A DNA stretch of 64,000 nt, from assembly GCA_024305405.1 (NCBI GenBank), contig JAKNDB010000088.1:1-64000 (forward strand). Direction: 5' to 3'. Under the pieces are notes generated by a model. The model was not told where the DNA came from, searched no databases, and saw only the letters and a program-made list of their open reading frames with translations. Below are positions 22,041 through 38,905 of this stretch, piece by piece; position 1 is the stretch's first letter, and each line of letters starts with the position of its first letter. Both the position numbers and the translations under genes were made by a program. The stretch comes from Dirofilaria immitis. Lineage: Eukaryota; Nematoda; Chromadorea; Rhabditida; Onchocercidae.

Positions 22041-24735
22041 CTATGACAGTAAATTAACTGCATAATTTTCAATACATCCTTGGAACCACCATTTTCTGAT
22101 ATCGGCTATTATTCGGGACCCAACAATCCCCTGGTGAAGATATTTGCATAGTTCACAATAACTGCTCACTCCAAATGTTTTCTCATAATGTTTTGTCCAT
22201 TTCAAATAACTGAAAATATTGTGGATACAATATAAATAATGCAAAATATCGATTTGAAAAATAAATCAACAATACAACGTTTCATCATTTCGTGTTTTTG
22301 AATGTTTTTCCCAACGTTTGTTATTACTTCATTTTTTTTGTTTTTTAAAAAATATTATTATCGAAGTAGTTGATACCTCAGATAGGCCGTATTATTATTT
22401 AACAAATATTGTAAATAATCCGCCAATTCACGTGGTGATGCAAAATCATCTGCAGCAATGAATGATCCAGATGGTAAAATGCCTTCATATATAGACCTTT
22501 TAGTACCACTGGTACTATCAATCTAGCCAGACATTTAAATAATTTTTCAGTAATATAATCACGACATATGCTATTCTCGAATGCCAAATAGAAATGATGC
22601 TGCGCTGTAATTTATAATTCATAGAATGAGCATCCCAAAGGGTGAATGAATGAAAATTGAATTAAAAAGTTAAGGTGATAAAAGCACCAAATTCTTTTAT
22701 TTCGCATTCCTGATCACAAGGACTATTGTTACACGATCCGTATTGCGTGATATTCATATATGTTCGAAGTTGTTCTACATAAAATTCACGTTTCGATTTA
22801 GTATGACAATTTGAAACCAATTGTAAAATAGATTGTACTTTACTGCTAGCTATTTTCACCACCTTTAAAAAAGATAACTTTTTGTTAAATCTGAAATCAA
22901 TAAGATATTTTAACTTATCAAATATTAAGCCATTTTATAATACTAAAAAAATGACACACTTCGCTCCAATTCCAAATTCGTTCTCGTGGTGTAAGATTGG
23001 TTATTTTTTCATCATGCCATATGGCATGTAAATGTCGCTGTCACGCCTACAACGATGTTGATTTAATGTTCTCATAAGAATGATAATATGCAAATTTGAA
23101 AGATGGTATTTGCAACTGACTCCGTCAAAATATTTTATTTAAGATATAAGTTTTTTTTTATTCGGTCTTCCAAAAATTTTTAGATGATTCTGAAAATTTC
23201 GGTTCGAAACATTTGTAATTGGAATTCAAGCAGAAAATCTATCATTTATTCATATTTTAATTAAGAAATTCTAATAAAATAAATTTGCCTTAAAATGATA
23301 TGAAGACCTATAAGTCATTGTTATATTGAAGTAATCTTCTGTTACAAAATCCAAGTAATTAAACGTATAAAAGGTGATTCTTGTAATACAAATACAAATA
23401 ACTGTTTGGGATTCCTAAATTTAGGTAATCGTCCCAAATCTCGAATATGAAATAATACGGTCGCAGCTTCCGGCAATTTCCTGAAATGATCACAGCATGT
23501 GAGGACATATTTTGTTGAAAGGATACTTGAATGAATCAATACTTAGCATAGTTCATTGGTCAACATCATAAGGATTGTTAATTACTTTGTATTATTATCT
23601 GTCTACTATCACTTATTTAATATATATATTAAAAATGTAATTTTCCGCCTGACTCCTGTCCTTTTCACTCTTTCATAATGTTCGAGAATGGAATTTATAG
23701 TAAAAGTGAATTGTCGAGAGATTTCTAATTGATCTTGCCTTCCTGATGAAAAAAAAAGTAGAAAATGACTAATTCGGTGCAATTTCTATAGGGCAATTCA
23801 CATCGTAAAGTAATCATTGCTGCATTAAAATAATATTTGATCATGCGACTAATACCCATCAAAATTTAAAATTGAGTCCTTAGATGTACATTCGATCGTT
23901 GATCATTTTCGGTAGTTTGTACTTATCACCGATGTGTTGTTTCATACGTTTTATTAATCCGGCAAAATAGAAATAGTATTTCTATTTTTTAGAATAGCAA
24001 AACAAGAATAAAAATGGTAATTTAGGTCAAATTAAGTGCAATAATTCACAAGTATAGTATTCATTGATATATCGTTTTATATGTTTCATACCAATCGGAA
24101 TCTCAGAATCAAACTGTATAAGAAGAATCGATAATTCATTTATTATGGCTCTAACAAAACATATCAGAATTATCATTTGTGTTTTATAAGATGACAATAT
24201 GAAACATTATTAGGTATCAGAACTGACAAAATGATACTTACTCTTTATCATTAGTAATTATACAATGATGATCACAATAGTCTACATTTTGCTTAATATT
24301 TTGAATCCAAGAATGACTAAAATATTTTGTCCATGTAAGTATCAATGGTGATGACAATAGTATGGAATCCTGAAATTTAGTGTAATAAAAATGACATAAG
24401 TAATGAAATTCAAATTTAACAATAATATGACTTAACGTGAGATAATGAATAAATAAATAATTTGATCCCATTATGCTTTATTGTTTAAAGAAGAAAGGAA
24501 ATGAAAGAAGAAAGAAAATGTAATAGAAACATATACTAAATCAAAAACTGAACAGAAAAAAAGATGTTAGAGCGAATAAACAAATTAGAATGAATAAACA
24601 AATTACAACGAATAAATAAACTTACCAATTGTGTTGCATTAAAAATTTGTCCCAAATGAAAGTTTCATTTAACATCTCCCATCGTAGATATATGTAAATG
24701 AAGAGAATGACAGAAAATATGAAAAAGCAAAACAT
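22041..24735 (-). CDS. Alpha-1,3-fucosyltransferase (GT10 family)
   Basis: Exons on the minus strand: 24626-24735, 24242-24369, 23346-23480, 22960-23046, 22688-22862, 22377-22604 and 22041-22209. The first exon starts MFCFFIFSVILFIYIY, a type II signal anchor for the Golgi. Later exons carry LILTWTK, FHIRDLG, the donor-binding RDSDIYMPYG motif, VSNCHTKSKREFYVEQL, and the hallmark FYLAFENSICRDYITEKLF followed by FIAADDF. The enzyme moves fucose from GDP-fucose to GlcNAc on glycans. Single lost bases in A/T runs (24641-24645, 23369-23372, 23004-23009, 22498-22501) break the frame but restoring them fixes phases. Phases between 23346 and 23046 do not match, and the segment usually preceding RDSDI (FNWTMTYR-like) is not seen, so one exon is missing or unread. 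Confidence 0.88.
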
Positions 24736-25310
24736 AGCTTTAACAATTGTAATTTCATTTTTTTTCAACTAATAAAATCATTGGCTCATTCAGATTTACG
24801 GTATGATCAGTAAACGACAGATTCCATAACAATGAAAATATTCGAGAACTTTTAAAGGAAATAAATGTTACGGTACTTTTCGAGCAGAAAAATAAATACA
24901 GTATGATACAGGCTAAAACGAAGAATGATTTTGGAGTTAAAAATAGGTTTTCCTTCTTTATTCGATCAAAATCATTAAAGAAAAAACAGACAAACGCTAT
25001 AAAACTACCAATCAAATGAATTTAATTAGAAATATAGTGCGACATGACAGAATATCCAACTATTTTTATCACTTTCTTAATTACCGATCTCTAATTTACT
25101 TGTAAGTGAGTATTCCTGTCCTTAGTTGACCAAAAAAATACTTCTTACCATAAACTACCAAAAGTTTTTTTAATTTTCTAGCACGACAAACGTTTTCTAA
25201 CTGTTCCATCTTCATTTTTCAAATTAAATCGTTTAACATAAAAAAGAAAAAAACTGTTCCATGCACAGTGTAAAATGCAATTATTAAATGAAAAAATTCG
25301 AGCAAAGTTT
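24736..25310. other. Spacer upstream of fucosyltransferase gene
   Basis: An 86-codon minus-strand open frame (24755-25015) with a hydrophobic stretch lies here. It has no splice or family support and was not accepted. The right repeat arm starts at 25311. Confidence 0.4.
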
Positions 25311-27926
25311 TCATTTTATTACAATTTAAATGAATGAATGCCCAGCTGCTGACATCTCGAAGAATTTTTATTCGTATGATGCACCTAAACGTTTGGTTCA
25401 ATCATATTTCGTTCCATTAAACCACTTGATTAATTAATAAATGCATAGATGGGTTGTGTTTACAAAAAAAAAAAAAAAATTAGGATCACGGAGATATTGT
25501 GATATTTTAATTTATTAATTGGAAAAAAAGTAAAAGATATTGATATATGGTGTATTATCAAACGCCGCGTTCTAATAATTCGTATGATAAGACGTATTTG
25601 AACATTTTAAGTAGAATTGAAATTTATTTAAATTTTGAAAAGGACTAATTAGGTATTGAACAAAAGAAAAGTATTTTTGTTTAAAAACAATCGATTATGT
25701 TCAAAAAAATAAGGACTGCACCAGAAATTGATATTTTATCATTGATCGAAATGCGTTTCATTGATTTTGCTGTCATTTGAGCTAAATACTAAACATTTGA
25801 AGTTAAATTGCCATATCGTTTTTTTTATTTTATTCATATCTGTTTCAATGATTAATATAAACTAACGTATAATTTTTTAAACAATTTTTGAATTAAATTA
25901 ATACTATAAAATATAATGTGACATAATAATTTGTTGAGTATGCTAAATCACGTAAAATTTTTCCTAGATAAAAAACTTTTTCAAAATTGATCATATCTGC
26001 TACCTTAATTTTTTTTTCTCAAAATCGATCACATCCGACATGATTACCTTTACATGACATTATATTGGACATAGCCGAGCAGTAGTCTTCCGAGAAATAT
26101 TAATTTTTACGAATATTTTCAAATTATAATGCTAAATTTCGCTTAGAAGAGTTAAAATTTCAAATGTTAAATATACAAATAAAATTTTTTTTTTATAAAT
26201 TCATATCGAAAACAAGTTTTCATCGTTTTTCGATAATGAATCTACACGTAAATTTGCCATAAAACTCTCCGTGATTTCACTTTAATCTGAACTAAAAGAA
26301 TTAAGTGAGAATTCTAATTGATGAAATGAGACTGCATAGAATTTTGCTTCTATACTCTCCCGTTAAACTATTCACCATTAAATTATCATTCCAATCGAAA
26401 GTCGTTCATCCCATTAAAATTCTACTCTCCTGTAGTCGGGACTCATTGTCCGCTGCATGACCTTTTTCAGCTTATTGATCCACTGAATTATCAATCCATT
26501 ATTCGATCACATAATGATTGTATCCTTCGATTTCGCCAACATCTTTTATTTGTTTTTTTTTTTGTATTCCTATGTACAAATTAATTACATATTTCAACTT
26601 TCATCGACAAAGTTCAATCCAAAAGAACCCATATAGTATTCGGTGGTATAATCGGAATGATCATAATATTTATCATAAATAGTAGATAGGCGAAAACAAG
26701 AAATATAATTGGTTATACAAAAATATTAAAAGAATCAAATAGCGTGTAAATAGTTTCAAAGGTATGAAACACTCGTAACGTTAAATATACAAGTAATATG
26801 ACCCAGTCCACAGGTAATGAAACATTTGAACTATCAAAATAGGAGCAATAATTCAGTTAGAAATCGAATTTACTATCAAGATCTATTATAGTGACAATTT
26901 AATAAAAGTGTAAAATTTTTCTCATCCAGCCGTGATTATAATAATTCCAATTCCGAATATCACATAAATTGAATACAATTTTTTGGGGCAAACTTATTTT
27001 TGAATAAAATCAGCTCAAAATGGATCAGTTAAATGTAATATTTGATAAATTACCGTAAGATGAGTTCGATATACAATCCCAATGATAGTAAGATCTGCGC
27101 TCAATACTAAAGAATCAGAAATTTCTTTTATTATCGCAATAAAAATAATAATATAGAGAATCCAACAAGCTTATTCACATTACAGTTCTATTATTTACCG
27201 AAGGATCATATATATGCACGTGAATGATAGCAATGATAAAATGTAGAAGTTTTTCTATTGCCGGTAAAAAAATCTATATCATCATTAAGTAGGAGAAATA
27301 TACTTGGATTTTAATTTTGAAAACTGCTCAATAAACAAAAATTTAAAAATTAATCGATTGTTTTCCGGATAACCCAACTTATCCAGACTTGGTGTACAGG
27401 CAAACTTGATCATCGGCGGTGGGCCACACATCAAAATTACTGTATCATTTCCAGGTCCCGGTAAATGCTTTTGGATCATTTCTGCATCCACAAATCCTAC
27501 AAATATCGAACAATGATGGATTTATGATAAGTATTATGCCCACTGTCGAGTTTAACTATACTGAACTCACATATCTAGAGCATTAAAACAAATCGAAAAA
27601 AACAATACATCAATGACATTTGTACATTTTTTCCATTCATTTTTCTATAAATAACATAATAAAACCTGTTGAATATATCCAGCCTGGTTTTGCTTGATCG
27701 ACCGTATACCATACATGGAACTTCCCTGAATGTTCTGTAGCTAATTTGTCCAATTCATCCCTGAATATCAAGTTAAATGTTTTCGATTATATCATATCTA
27801 CAGGAGTTCAAAAATTTCTTCCTTAATCAAACAAATGTTATTACGAAAAATTTTTAATATCGCATATTGTCATTTTACAAAGCATAAATGGCATTTCTGA
27901 TATATTTATCTATGGTGATAAATGCA
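25311..27926 (-). repeat. Right arm of 2.6-kb inverted repeat
   Basis: Reverse complement of 1-2613, in a head-to-head inverted layout with a 22.7-kb spacer. This arm is continuous with the complete b5-reductase gene, so it is probably the source copy. Confidence 0.93.
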
Positions 27927-29917
27927 GCCGACAGAAATCATTGGATATTTATCTTTCCGATTCTGACTGGTATCAATCGAATTTCGTTTTAGTGTATGAA
28001 TTCTATTAAAAAGCCTCATAAAAAATTGAACCAAATCAATCCCTTTCTCTTTTTTTTCGTGCACAAAAACAGACCTAAAAATCATTTATTAATCTGGCAG
28101 TTCATTTCCGCTTCCGAATGATATGAAGATGTGAAGATATTCTCCAGAGGTAAGCCATAGAAAAATTACGAAAAATATTTCACACAGTCTTTTTAGCTTT
28201 TACATAGACTATGAAAAGTATCACAAATCATGTTGATAACTATTTAATGAAAAAAATTGTTCAGCCTTTCGAAAATGCATCCAATTTTTCATTATAATAA
28301 GCGAAAATTTTAACTGAGACATTGAATATCTAATAATAGCATGATTATATCAATTTTTAGTTTTCAAATTTAAAAAGAGCCAGATCATAGCGTGCTACAT
28401 TGTAAAACATACCTAAGCAATATATCGGATTCATCCTTATTAGCAAAAATCATTGATACCTTGGTAGAATCCCCTACGTCTTTCATAATTGCTGAGATAA
28501 TCTACAAATATTTTCTCGCTCTTCACATTATCGGTAAAAAATGATAGCTATATGTTACGAAAATAAGTTGTGCTCATCAATATCTTACCTGTAACATCGG
28601 TGTGATACCGCTACCACCCGCAATCATACCGATATTTTTGTATATGCAATGTTTTGGTTCGCCTTTTTTGGTTGGCTTCACAGCAAAGGAACCATTTCCT
28701 TCGTAAACGATTAGTCCCGAGGACCACGAAAATTAATTGTCTCACCTGATAATCATGTCAACAGCAATATTACAATCGTTTAAGGCAATGGACTTTTCAC
28801 ATATCTTATGATATAAGTTGAAAATTATCGTAGTTAATTTTCGAAATTAATCTTTTATTCATTGATTATTAGAAAACGTCGGTATTTCAACAATTCACAA
28901 ATACAGTTCCGCAGGAAGAAATAGAATGAATTTGATTATGATTTATAGAAAAAATTTATTTCATATAGGCAAAAAGAAGAAGACTGGATATCCATTAATT
29001 ATTCTAATTTCTATCCGCTTATTCTGTTTCAAATGCATACCTATCTTCATTTCCTCAAGATACTGTGTCATTTTTCCACCATCCGGAAACTTCGGATGAA
29101 TGTTTTTGAAGTAAACCTTAATCATCAAATCGACAAATCCTTTGTCATCATCAGATGAGATTGGCGTATAAGGACGAACAATAAGTTTTCCGTTTATCTG
29201 CAATTAATTGATTTTAAATGATATTATACATAGAAATCAATGGAATCACTTTTCGAGATGCTAACATGAAACGAAGATAAAATTAGACATGCTCTGCTAG
29301 AAAGTGCACACGCATTGAACTTCACGAACATACAATTACAGTGATCCCAGTATATCTCAAATCTTATACTTTTAGCTATAAATTAAAATAAAATTTCAAA
29401 TTTTTCGCAATAATAGTTACCTTCGCTGAAAGATGAATGTGTTGACCAACAGGTAAACCGAGAATATGCTCATCAGTGGGCAGTTTGAAACGAAATCTTC
29501 GTGTGTCATGATTGATAATTTTTTTTCTATTAAAGATAAAGGATATGTTGCTTCCGAATCCACAAGAGTTATTAGCTTCTGAAATGGAAAGTGAAGAAAT
29601 TTCGGAGAAGTTGCAAATCTAATTTACGATTTCGATTTCCAAGCATTTAAACAATATCAAACGAATTTTAGTTTATCTAAAACTGATTACTAAATATACT
29701 CAATTGATAAGATTTAGAAAAATAAATAAATAAATAAAAAACTATTTAAAAATATACAAACTCTTACCTTCCTAGCAAAAACAGAAAATGGAGAAAGCAT
29801 GCAGTGAAAACCTCTTCGACGACATATAAAATGATAGAGCATTATTGATGAAAGAAGTACAACAGCACCTGTGATAAGCGCCATGCTAGTTACAGCACTT
29901 TCGTTATTTGAGGCCAT
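27285..29917 (-). CDS. CYB5R: NADH-cytochrome b5 reductase
   Basis: Seven exons: 29768-29917, 29421-29578, 29041-29197, 28589-28745, 28413-28501, 27666-27760 and 27285-27496. The first encodes an N-terminal membrane anchor ([17 protein letters not shown]). Then come the FAD-binding motif [30 protein letters not shown], the NADH-binding [14 protein letters not shown] and CGPPPM. The enzyme passes electrons from NADH to cytochrome b5 at the ER or outer mitochondrial membrane for fatty-acid desaturation and related reactions. Two bases are missing: one in the T8 run at 29519-29526 and one in CCC at 28716-28718. With both, the coding length is 1020 bases and all phases fit. The C-terminus runs about 17 residues past the usual NRLIF end. 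One more T would create a stop at the normal place, but both repeat arms agree on the present sequence. Confidence 0.94.
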
Positions 29918-32076
29918 TTTTTTTTACAGATAAGATGCAACGAAAGAATTTAACGGTGTATGATCTGATCCTTTGAGATTTTCAATGTAGCAATAACTTC
30001 AACTTTTAGCAATCTTTAAATTCTTATCACATTTAATTCTCGAAAGAAAAAGTAAAACATCGTTTCCAAAAAAAAAAAGAGATAATAACTATTGGAAAAT
30101 GGAAAATACTTTAAATATAAAACAAATATTTTAATTTCTAAATAATTGCATTATCAAAATTTCTTCATGTCTAATTATTGTAATAGTATATAAATGATTG
30201 TCTACAGTTTCTAGGCAATTTCATTTATTATCTCCTTCTATAAAATATTCTTTTCTATCCTCGCTTGCTTAATTGTTTTTTTTAATACCGAGGCATCCTC
30301 TGTAACACATCTTATACAACATGTAGCCAAAAAAATAAACAAAATATGAAAGAATGATATTCACTGCATCTAATTTCTGGTATTCGCCTGCTCATTTTAT
30401 TCAATTATTAATCGATCATTCATTTCAATTAATCAAAGAAATTGTCTTCACAGCTTTTCCTGACAAACAATAAATCATCATATAAAGTCATCTGTACATT
30501 ACTAATTCACCAATCAAAAAATTTCACGACAGAAGTTACCCCTCTTTTCTAAGAGAATTTTTTTTTATAATTAAATAGGATAAAGATTCTACGACAAAAA
30601 AAAGAAATATTTATAATAGGATAATAAAAATTTGCTCGACAATCATTCGCACGCTATGCAAATTCTGAAAGCAGAAAGGAATGACTCTCTCTGTCATCCA
30701 CTCTCAGAATCCAATGTACTTCGGGAATGATTATTTAGAGCGACCATTGTTTCAGGCAAAAATTTCCACTCAATAACTCAAACTTCTTACATAGCTAAAA
30801 CCTTCAACATGAGTCAAGGCTAAGAAACAGGAAAACATAGAATCCGTAACATACTCCAATACAGAAGCAACAGAAAACTTTCAGCAATATATGACGGAAA
30901 CTCCGAAATTATTTTCACTCTCACCATTTCCTCATTACTTTCTTCGATTAATCCCTTTTTATTTCCCATGAATTTTTATTTTCCAACATAAATTGAGCTC
31001 TCAATTCTACATATATAATTTTTTTGCAAAACATTTTTATTCAGCAATCTTCACTCCTATGCTTTTTTTTCAATTAACAAACCATAACAATACTTTATTA
31101 ATACAAGAAAAATAAAGAAGCCAACAAATAATCAGACAGAAATATTAGTGGAATCAATAGTTAAATAAACAAAAAATGGAAGATAGAGAATTAAGTACCA
31201 CTAATAATAAGTTAATAGGACATATTAAATAATTTGAAAAGCATAAATGCAGTTGGAAGATAAAATGGTATGAAGAGAGGGAAAAACATTTAAGGAAAAG
31301 GAATAAAATTTTGAAAAGAGAAAAATTTTTATGTAAAAAGCTATCTCATTTTCCGAACTAAAATATAATTCCAATTTGCTATTTATTGTCGCTAAAATTA
31401 TTTCGTTCTTCCATAGCGAAAACTTCCCGCAAAGTAAATTCTTTCTGCAGAAATATTGCTAAAATATATTCGAAAATTTTTTGGGATAAAAAAGAGAGAT
31501 AAATTTTTTGAAAACTTTGTGTAGCCTTTCCACTGTTTCTACTACTAACTGTTACTGTGAAGCAACAAGATGGAAATAGAAAACTCGTTAAATGATTCTC
31601 CACCGAGCATGAATGCATTCTTAGCATATAATGATCAACTTTCCCATTTCCCGTCACATTCTGAAAAGTTGAATAACTGATATACCATAAAGCAAATTTC
31701 GAGATCAAACTGATCAAAATTAATCCATATGTTTTGTTCTTAAGTAGCTATAAAAGGATTTAGTTATGTCAAAATCATTAATACGATTCACATTTACTCA
31801 AGTTCAAAGTACATAATAATAACAAGCTGTCCCATGAAAATGAATTAATAACGGTTATTCATCACATAAAGTGATAAATATTTCATTGAGAAAATACGAT
31901 TTTCTCTATTTTTCTAAACAGTGTTAAGATCTTAGAATAAGATGGATCATGCTACATAATGCATATTGCTAATAACACGTAAAATAAAGTACAAACAAAA
32001 TCCTACTATTTTTATCTATTCCATCTACTACATAATTTCGAAAAAAGATTCATACTTGTGAACTCAATTTTTCTGA
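29918..32076. other. Spacer upstream of b5 reductase, no supported gene
   Basis: A 112-codon minus-strand frame at 31379-31717 has an acceptor-like TTTTCAG and could hold an exon, but no partner exon or family was found. The rest is AT-rich sequence without visible features. Confidence 0.4.
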
Positions 32077-32757
32077 TCAAGCCAGTTCGTAACAAACCAC
32101 ATCCAGCAAAACATAATTGAGCTCGTAACCAATTTTTATAGATGACACAATTTTTCGTTTGTAAACAGAAAATGAGATGTTGCAGTACTCTCTTGCTTGA
32201 GTATCTCTCCTTCGACTACAATGATTCAAAATTAGAAAAATGAAAAATTTCTGAAGACGAGCAGACGCCATAATTTTGACCTCCGCAATTCTGGACAACT
32301 AAATAATATCAAAAATGACAAAGCATTCCAAAAAATGTGGCCAAAGATGTTGTGAACCAAAATATCAGACATGTCACATTTATACATCACAATGACACAT
32401 TATAGCCACAAGCTGGAATTCGATTATACGCAGTTCTTGATAGATTTGAAATCGCTAATATTTCCTCTCAGAAAATTTAGCACGGAAAAATGGGTACCTT
32501 GCCAAACGGCATGATGATTCGGTGGCTGTCGCAATTATATTACAAGTAATTTCAGATTTGGATAGATGATGCAATTGATAAAATTTCCCAAAATAATAAA
32601 AACAAATGACTTCTACTGCCAAGTACGATAAAGAAAGAACATAGACCAAACGCAAGATGACGATAATCCAATCTAGAAGAACCATATCGCTTTCAATAAA
32701 TTCAAAGCTTTTAAACCGGATACCCATAATATTGCTAATGAATAAGTTTTTAATCAA
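32077..32757 (-). CDS. Small membrane protein of unknown family, probably in operon with eRF1
   Basis: Two exons, 32498-32757 and 32077-32298, joined by a GTACCC donor and a TTTAG acceptor with matching phase. One base is missing in an A/T run (probably 32243-32247). Adding one makes a continuous 160-residue frame. The protein has a hydrophobic segment near residues 28-60 (VILRLVYVLSLSYLAVEVICFYYF) and another (LLVFRNFFIFLIL) early in exon 2, so it should span the membrane twice. The first ATG is only about 125 bp after the eRF1 stop. An AAAATTAG acceptor lies just upstream, the layout of a downstream operon gene that receives a spliced leader. I do not recognise the family. Confidence 0.55.
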
Positions 32758-32882
32758 TTCACTAATTTTAGTGACTACGTATTATGAAACCGCGAAAAGA
32801 ATTACTCTTAGAAAACTACGTAAAACATACATGAGAAATCCCGAAAAACGAAACAGCAATCGCGACTAGCCACCGAATATAG

Positions 32883-35750
<2,868 letters not shown>

Positions 35751-38529
35751 CCTTTATATTTCTTTCTCAGCTAAATGATTTCAGAACGTCGAAAATGTCA
35801 ATGTTGTGTCGCTAACTGAAAACTTAATTTAAATCTTACATAAACAATTATGAAACAAGACCGACACCATTAATCTATCCTTAGCCTATTAATCATTGAT
35901 GGTAACCGACATTCTAACAATCATTCCTACATTATTTCCATATTTCATCCAGAGAGGATTTCACAATGACAATCAGACTTCGATTTTGCTTCATTCCCGA
36001 AATTCTACAACAGATACCAAAACTTTTGTATATTTCAGCTCATATGCAGCGTTAACCATTCATTCACCTAACATAGTTGAAAATTCCGACTCAAAAATGT
36101 AAATGCCAAAAAAAGCGTTTCGAACACGTCATTCTGATGATAACGATTACTCTATGAAACAGGAACGAGATATGAAAAAAACTATTGCAGCAACTAATAC
36201 CTAAGAGGTCATTCCAATTTTTAATCTATGAATGACCTCACCAAACACACTGTCCAGTTTCCCAATCACAATTTACCATTTAATACATTCTGTTTCCAAA
36301 TTTTTGGGAAAACTGCAAATGGAAACTTCGGCTATACAAATGGAGCATTGCGCAATTATTTGTCCTGCGTGATAGATCAATCATATTTTATTCAAGAATT
36401 GGAATGTTTTAGGCTTATGAATCTTCTCATAGGATCCAGATTCTTGAAACAAATGAATAGACGCTATAGATTAATGATCTAAGTATCGGACACACTGTAA
36501 TATCACTTTGTGCAAAATCAAAATCAATTAAACAAGAAGATATCTGGGAAATTAATCTGTTATCAATATTATCGTCAACAAAGTAAACTCATATTATCAA
36601 CAATTTGGCATTCAAATACTAAATTAATATGTTCATCATTAATCTTTCATCTAGTAGTCTAATAATGAATTATAAGAGTTAATCTTTCAAGAGAACTTCT
36701 TAAAGGACTTTTTAAATAATCAACAGTTTGCGAAGATGCACAGTTATCGAGGAATTATCACATAAATACTTTACACTATAATTTTGATAATTTTACGCTA
36801 CTTTTGATTATTTCCTATCAATAATTATATTTTATCGATTGATTGAAAGATTTGTATACATACTATTAGCATAACTGGTCTTTACATAGCGAAATGTTAA
36901 TTCGTCTAATTTTTTGTTAGCACACATATGTATTTAATTCGTATTTTATTATTATATATTATTTGATTTCTAATGATATGATGAAACAGTTTAAAGAGAT
37001 AAAAATAGCATAATGAAATATGTATTAGCAAAAATCGGGATTTAGAATACCAGAAATTTTCAATTATTTTGAAATTCCTGATAGTCCAATTTTCAATACT
37101 AATTTTATATTTTAATACATCATGATTTATATCCCCATCAGTGCAACTGGTGAAATACATATGTAACCGGAGATTCTCTATCTAGCTAATTCTAAGATTT
37201 TGAATAGAAATATCTAGGAGCGATACCACCACAATAATTCTGTACATTAGACAACTTCATGTTATTCAAATATAATGGTAAAAAAATCTAGGTAACACTT
37301 GAAACGAAGAAAATTAAATTTTTGAAGCTCTTTCCTAAAATTTAAGCAAAAACAGGAAAATCGAGATAGGTATTACTATAAAATAAATGATAATTCTCCG
37401 TTATCACTAACAATATGAAATAAAATAAAATAATAAATAAAATTTATTGTTATCATCAATATCTAGATCAATAAGAAAAAAAAAAAGAAGAATCCATTCA
37501 GAGAATAATGTCAAATCAATAAGATAACAAATTTGATATATTGCAAGAGAAATTTTTATCGAACTATGCAATTTAATCATTGATAACATCTTTGCATTTT
37601 TCAAAACGAAATCTTCGACATCTTACTTCTATCATTCATTATTTTTATCGATTGTAGTTGATTGACATAATGAATACAGCAAAAATGCACCAGAAATAAA
37701 AACAATTTTTGCTTTTTCTCAAAAAAAAAGAAAAAGCAATAATGCACCATACTTGTCTAATACTTAGATGATCCTGTAATCTCATTCTTCATCACTAATT
37801 TTTAATAAAAAATCAAGGAGAATTTACGCATCACGGAATAGCTAAATAAATTTTATTAATTCCACTGAAAATTTATGCAACGATCACTCATGATCGTTGC
37901 TTGTAAAAACAAAAAAAAAAATTTGCTATAATCAATTTATAATCATATTATGGTAACTTTTTCTTTCGTTCTCTCATTCAGTCGTTATAATTTCATTTTT
38001 TTTTCTTTTTTTTTAATGTTTTAATATTACACTATTAATATTTGATTATCATATTTCTTTATCATACTTCATTCTCAATTAAGTTATTGATGAAATCTGG
38101 TACATTTAAAACTACATTATGATATCGTTAAATGCAACTGATATAAACAATTTTAACATTCCTTTCGTTTTCGATATAATTTCTGTCGTCAAAGGTTGTC
38201 AGCTAACTGTCGAAAATAGAGATACGTTGTGTAGCGAAATCTTATTATGACAGATTTTATTCGTCGCAACTACGATAAGTATCAATAACACAATCGATAT
38301 CGATAGCTTGAATTTTCTTTAATTATAGGTAAGTTATCTTAGACCATAGACTTTAGAGTTAGAGTTGAATTTGGGATTTGAATATGACAATGCATGAATG
38401 AGATCAACGTCGTAATGCCAAAGATGTTTGTATGAACATTTACGTACGTATTAAATGTTGACTCTTCAATCGATAACTTATTGATAGTTTACAGTGTTTT
38501 AAGCAAACGTCCTATGTAGCTGAAATTCC
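35751..38529. other. Intergenic upstream of eRF1, no supported gene
   Basis: AT-rich. An 84-codon plus-strand frame at 36228-36482 has no homology that I can recognise. Nothing else is supported. Confidence 0.4.
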
Positions 38530-38905
38530 CGAAATCAGAGAATTAGTAATTCCTTTATTCTCTTAGCTAATATTGCTGGCATATATTGTACGTGCGGATT
38601 TATTGTGCAATGTAAAATATAATCTAAAATTGTGCGCCCAAATGCTAATAAAGGCGCTATTTCCTAAGCACCAAAGCCATTATTAGAGGATGTGCTTCAA
38701 CGAGGTCAGCTGGATGAGGTGAAGCGGGCATTATTTGGTTTCCTTTCTCCTTTAAGTTGTGATGTCCTCATTAAAACTGTTTCATTGATATCAATGAATT
38801 TGTATGATTGATAGTACGAATCAATGAATTTGTATGATTGATAATGCAATCTGTGTCCGTTGATGTATTGTCAAATTTATCATTAATAAAGATTTAATTG
38901 CCAAA
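38530..38905 (+). repeat. Dispersed repeat family, copy 2
   Basis: Shares ordered blocks with 5465-5870 and has a small tandem doublet of AATTTGTATGATTGATA near 38810-38845. It ends in a TTTATCATTAATAAAG segment resembling a polyadenylation region. Confidence 0.6.

Noticed and set aside
24755..25015. Hydrophobic 86-codon minus-strand frame considered as a first exon of the fucosyltransferase
   Set aside because: The frame at 24626-24735 has a proper ATG, signal anchor and donor and fits the next exon after one homopolymer correction, so it is the better first exon.
36228..36482. 84-codon plus-strand frame upstream of eRF1
   Set aside because: No splice context, no recognisable family and composition like the surrounding AT-rich DNA.
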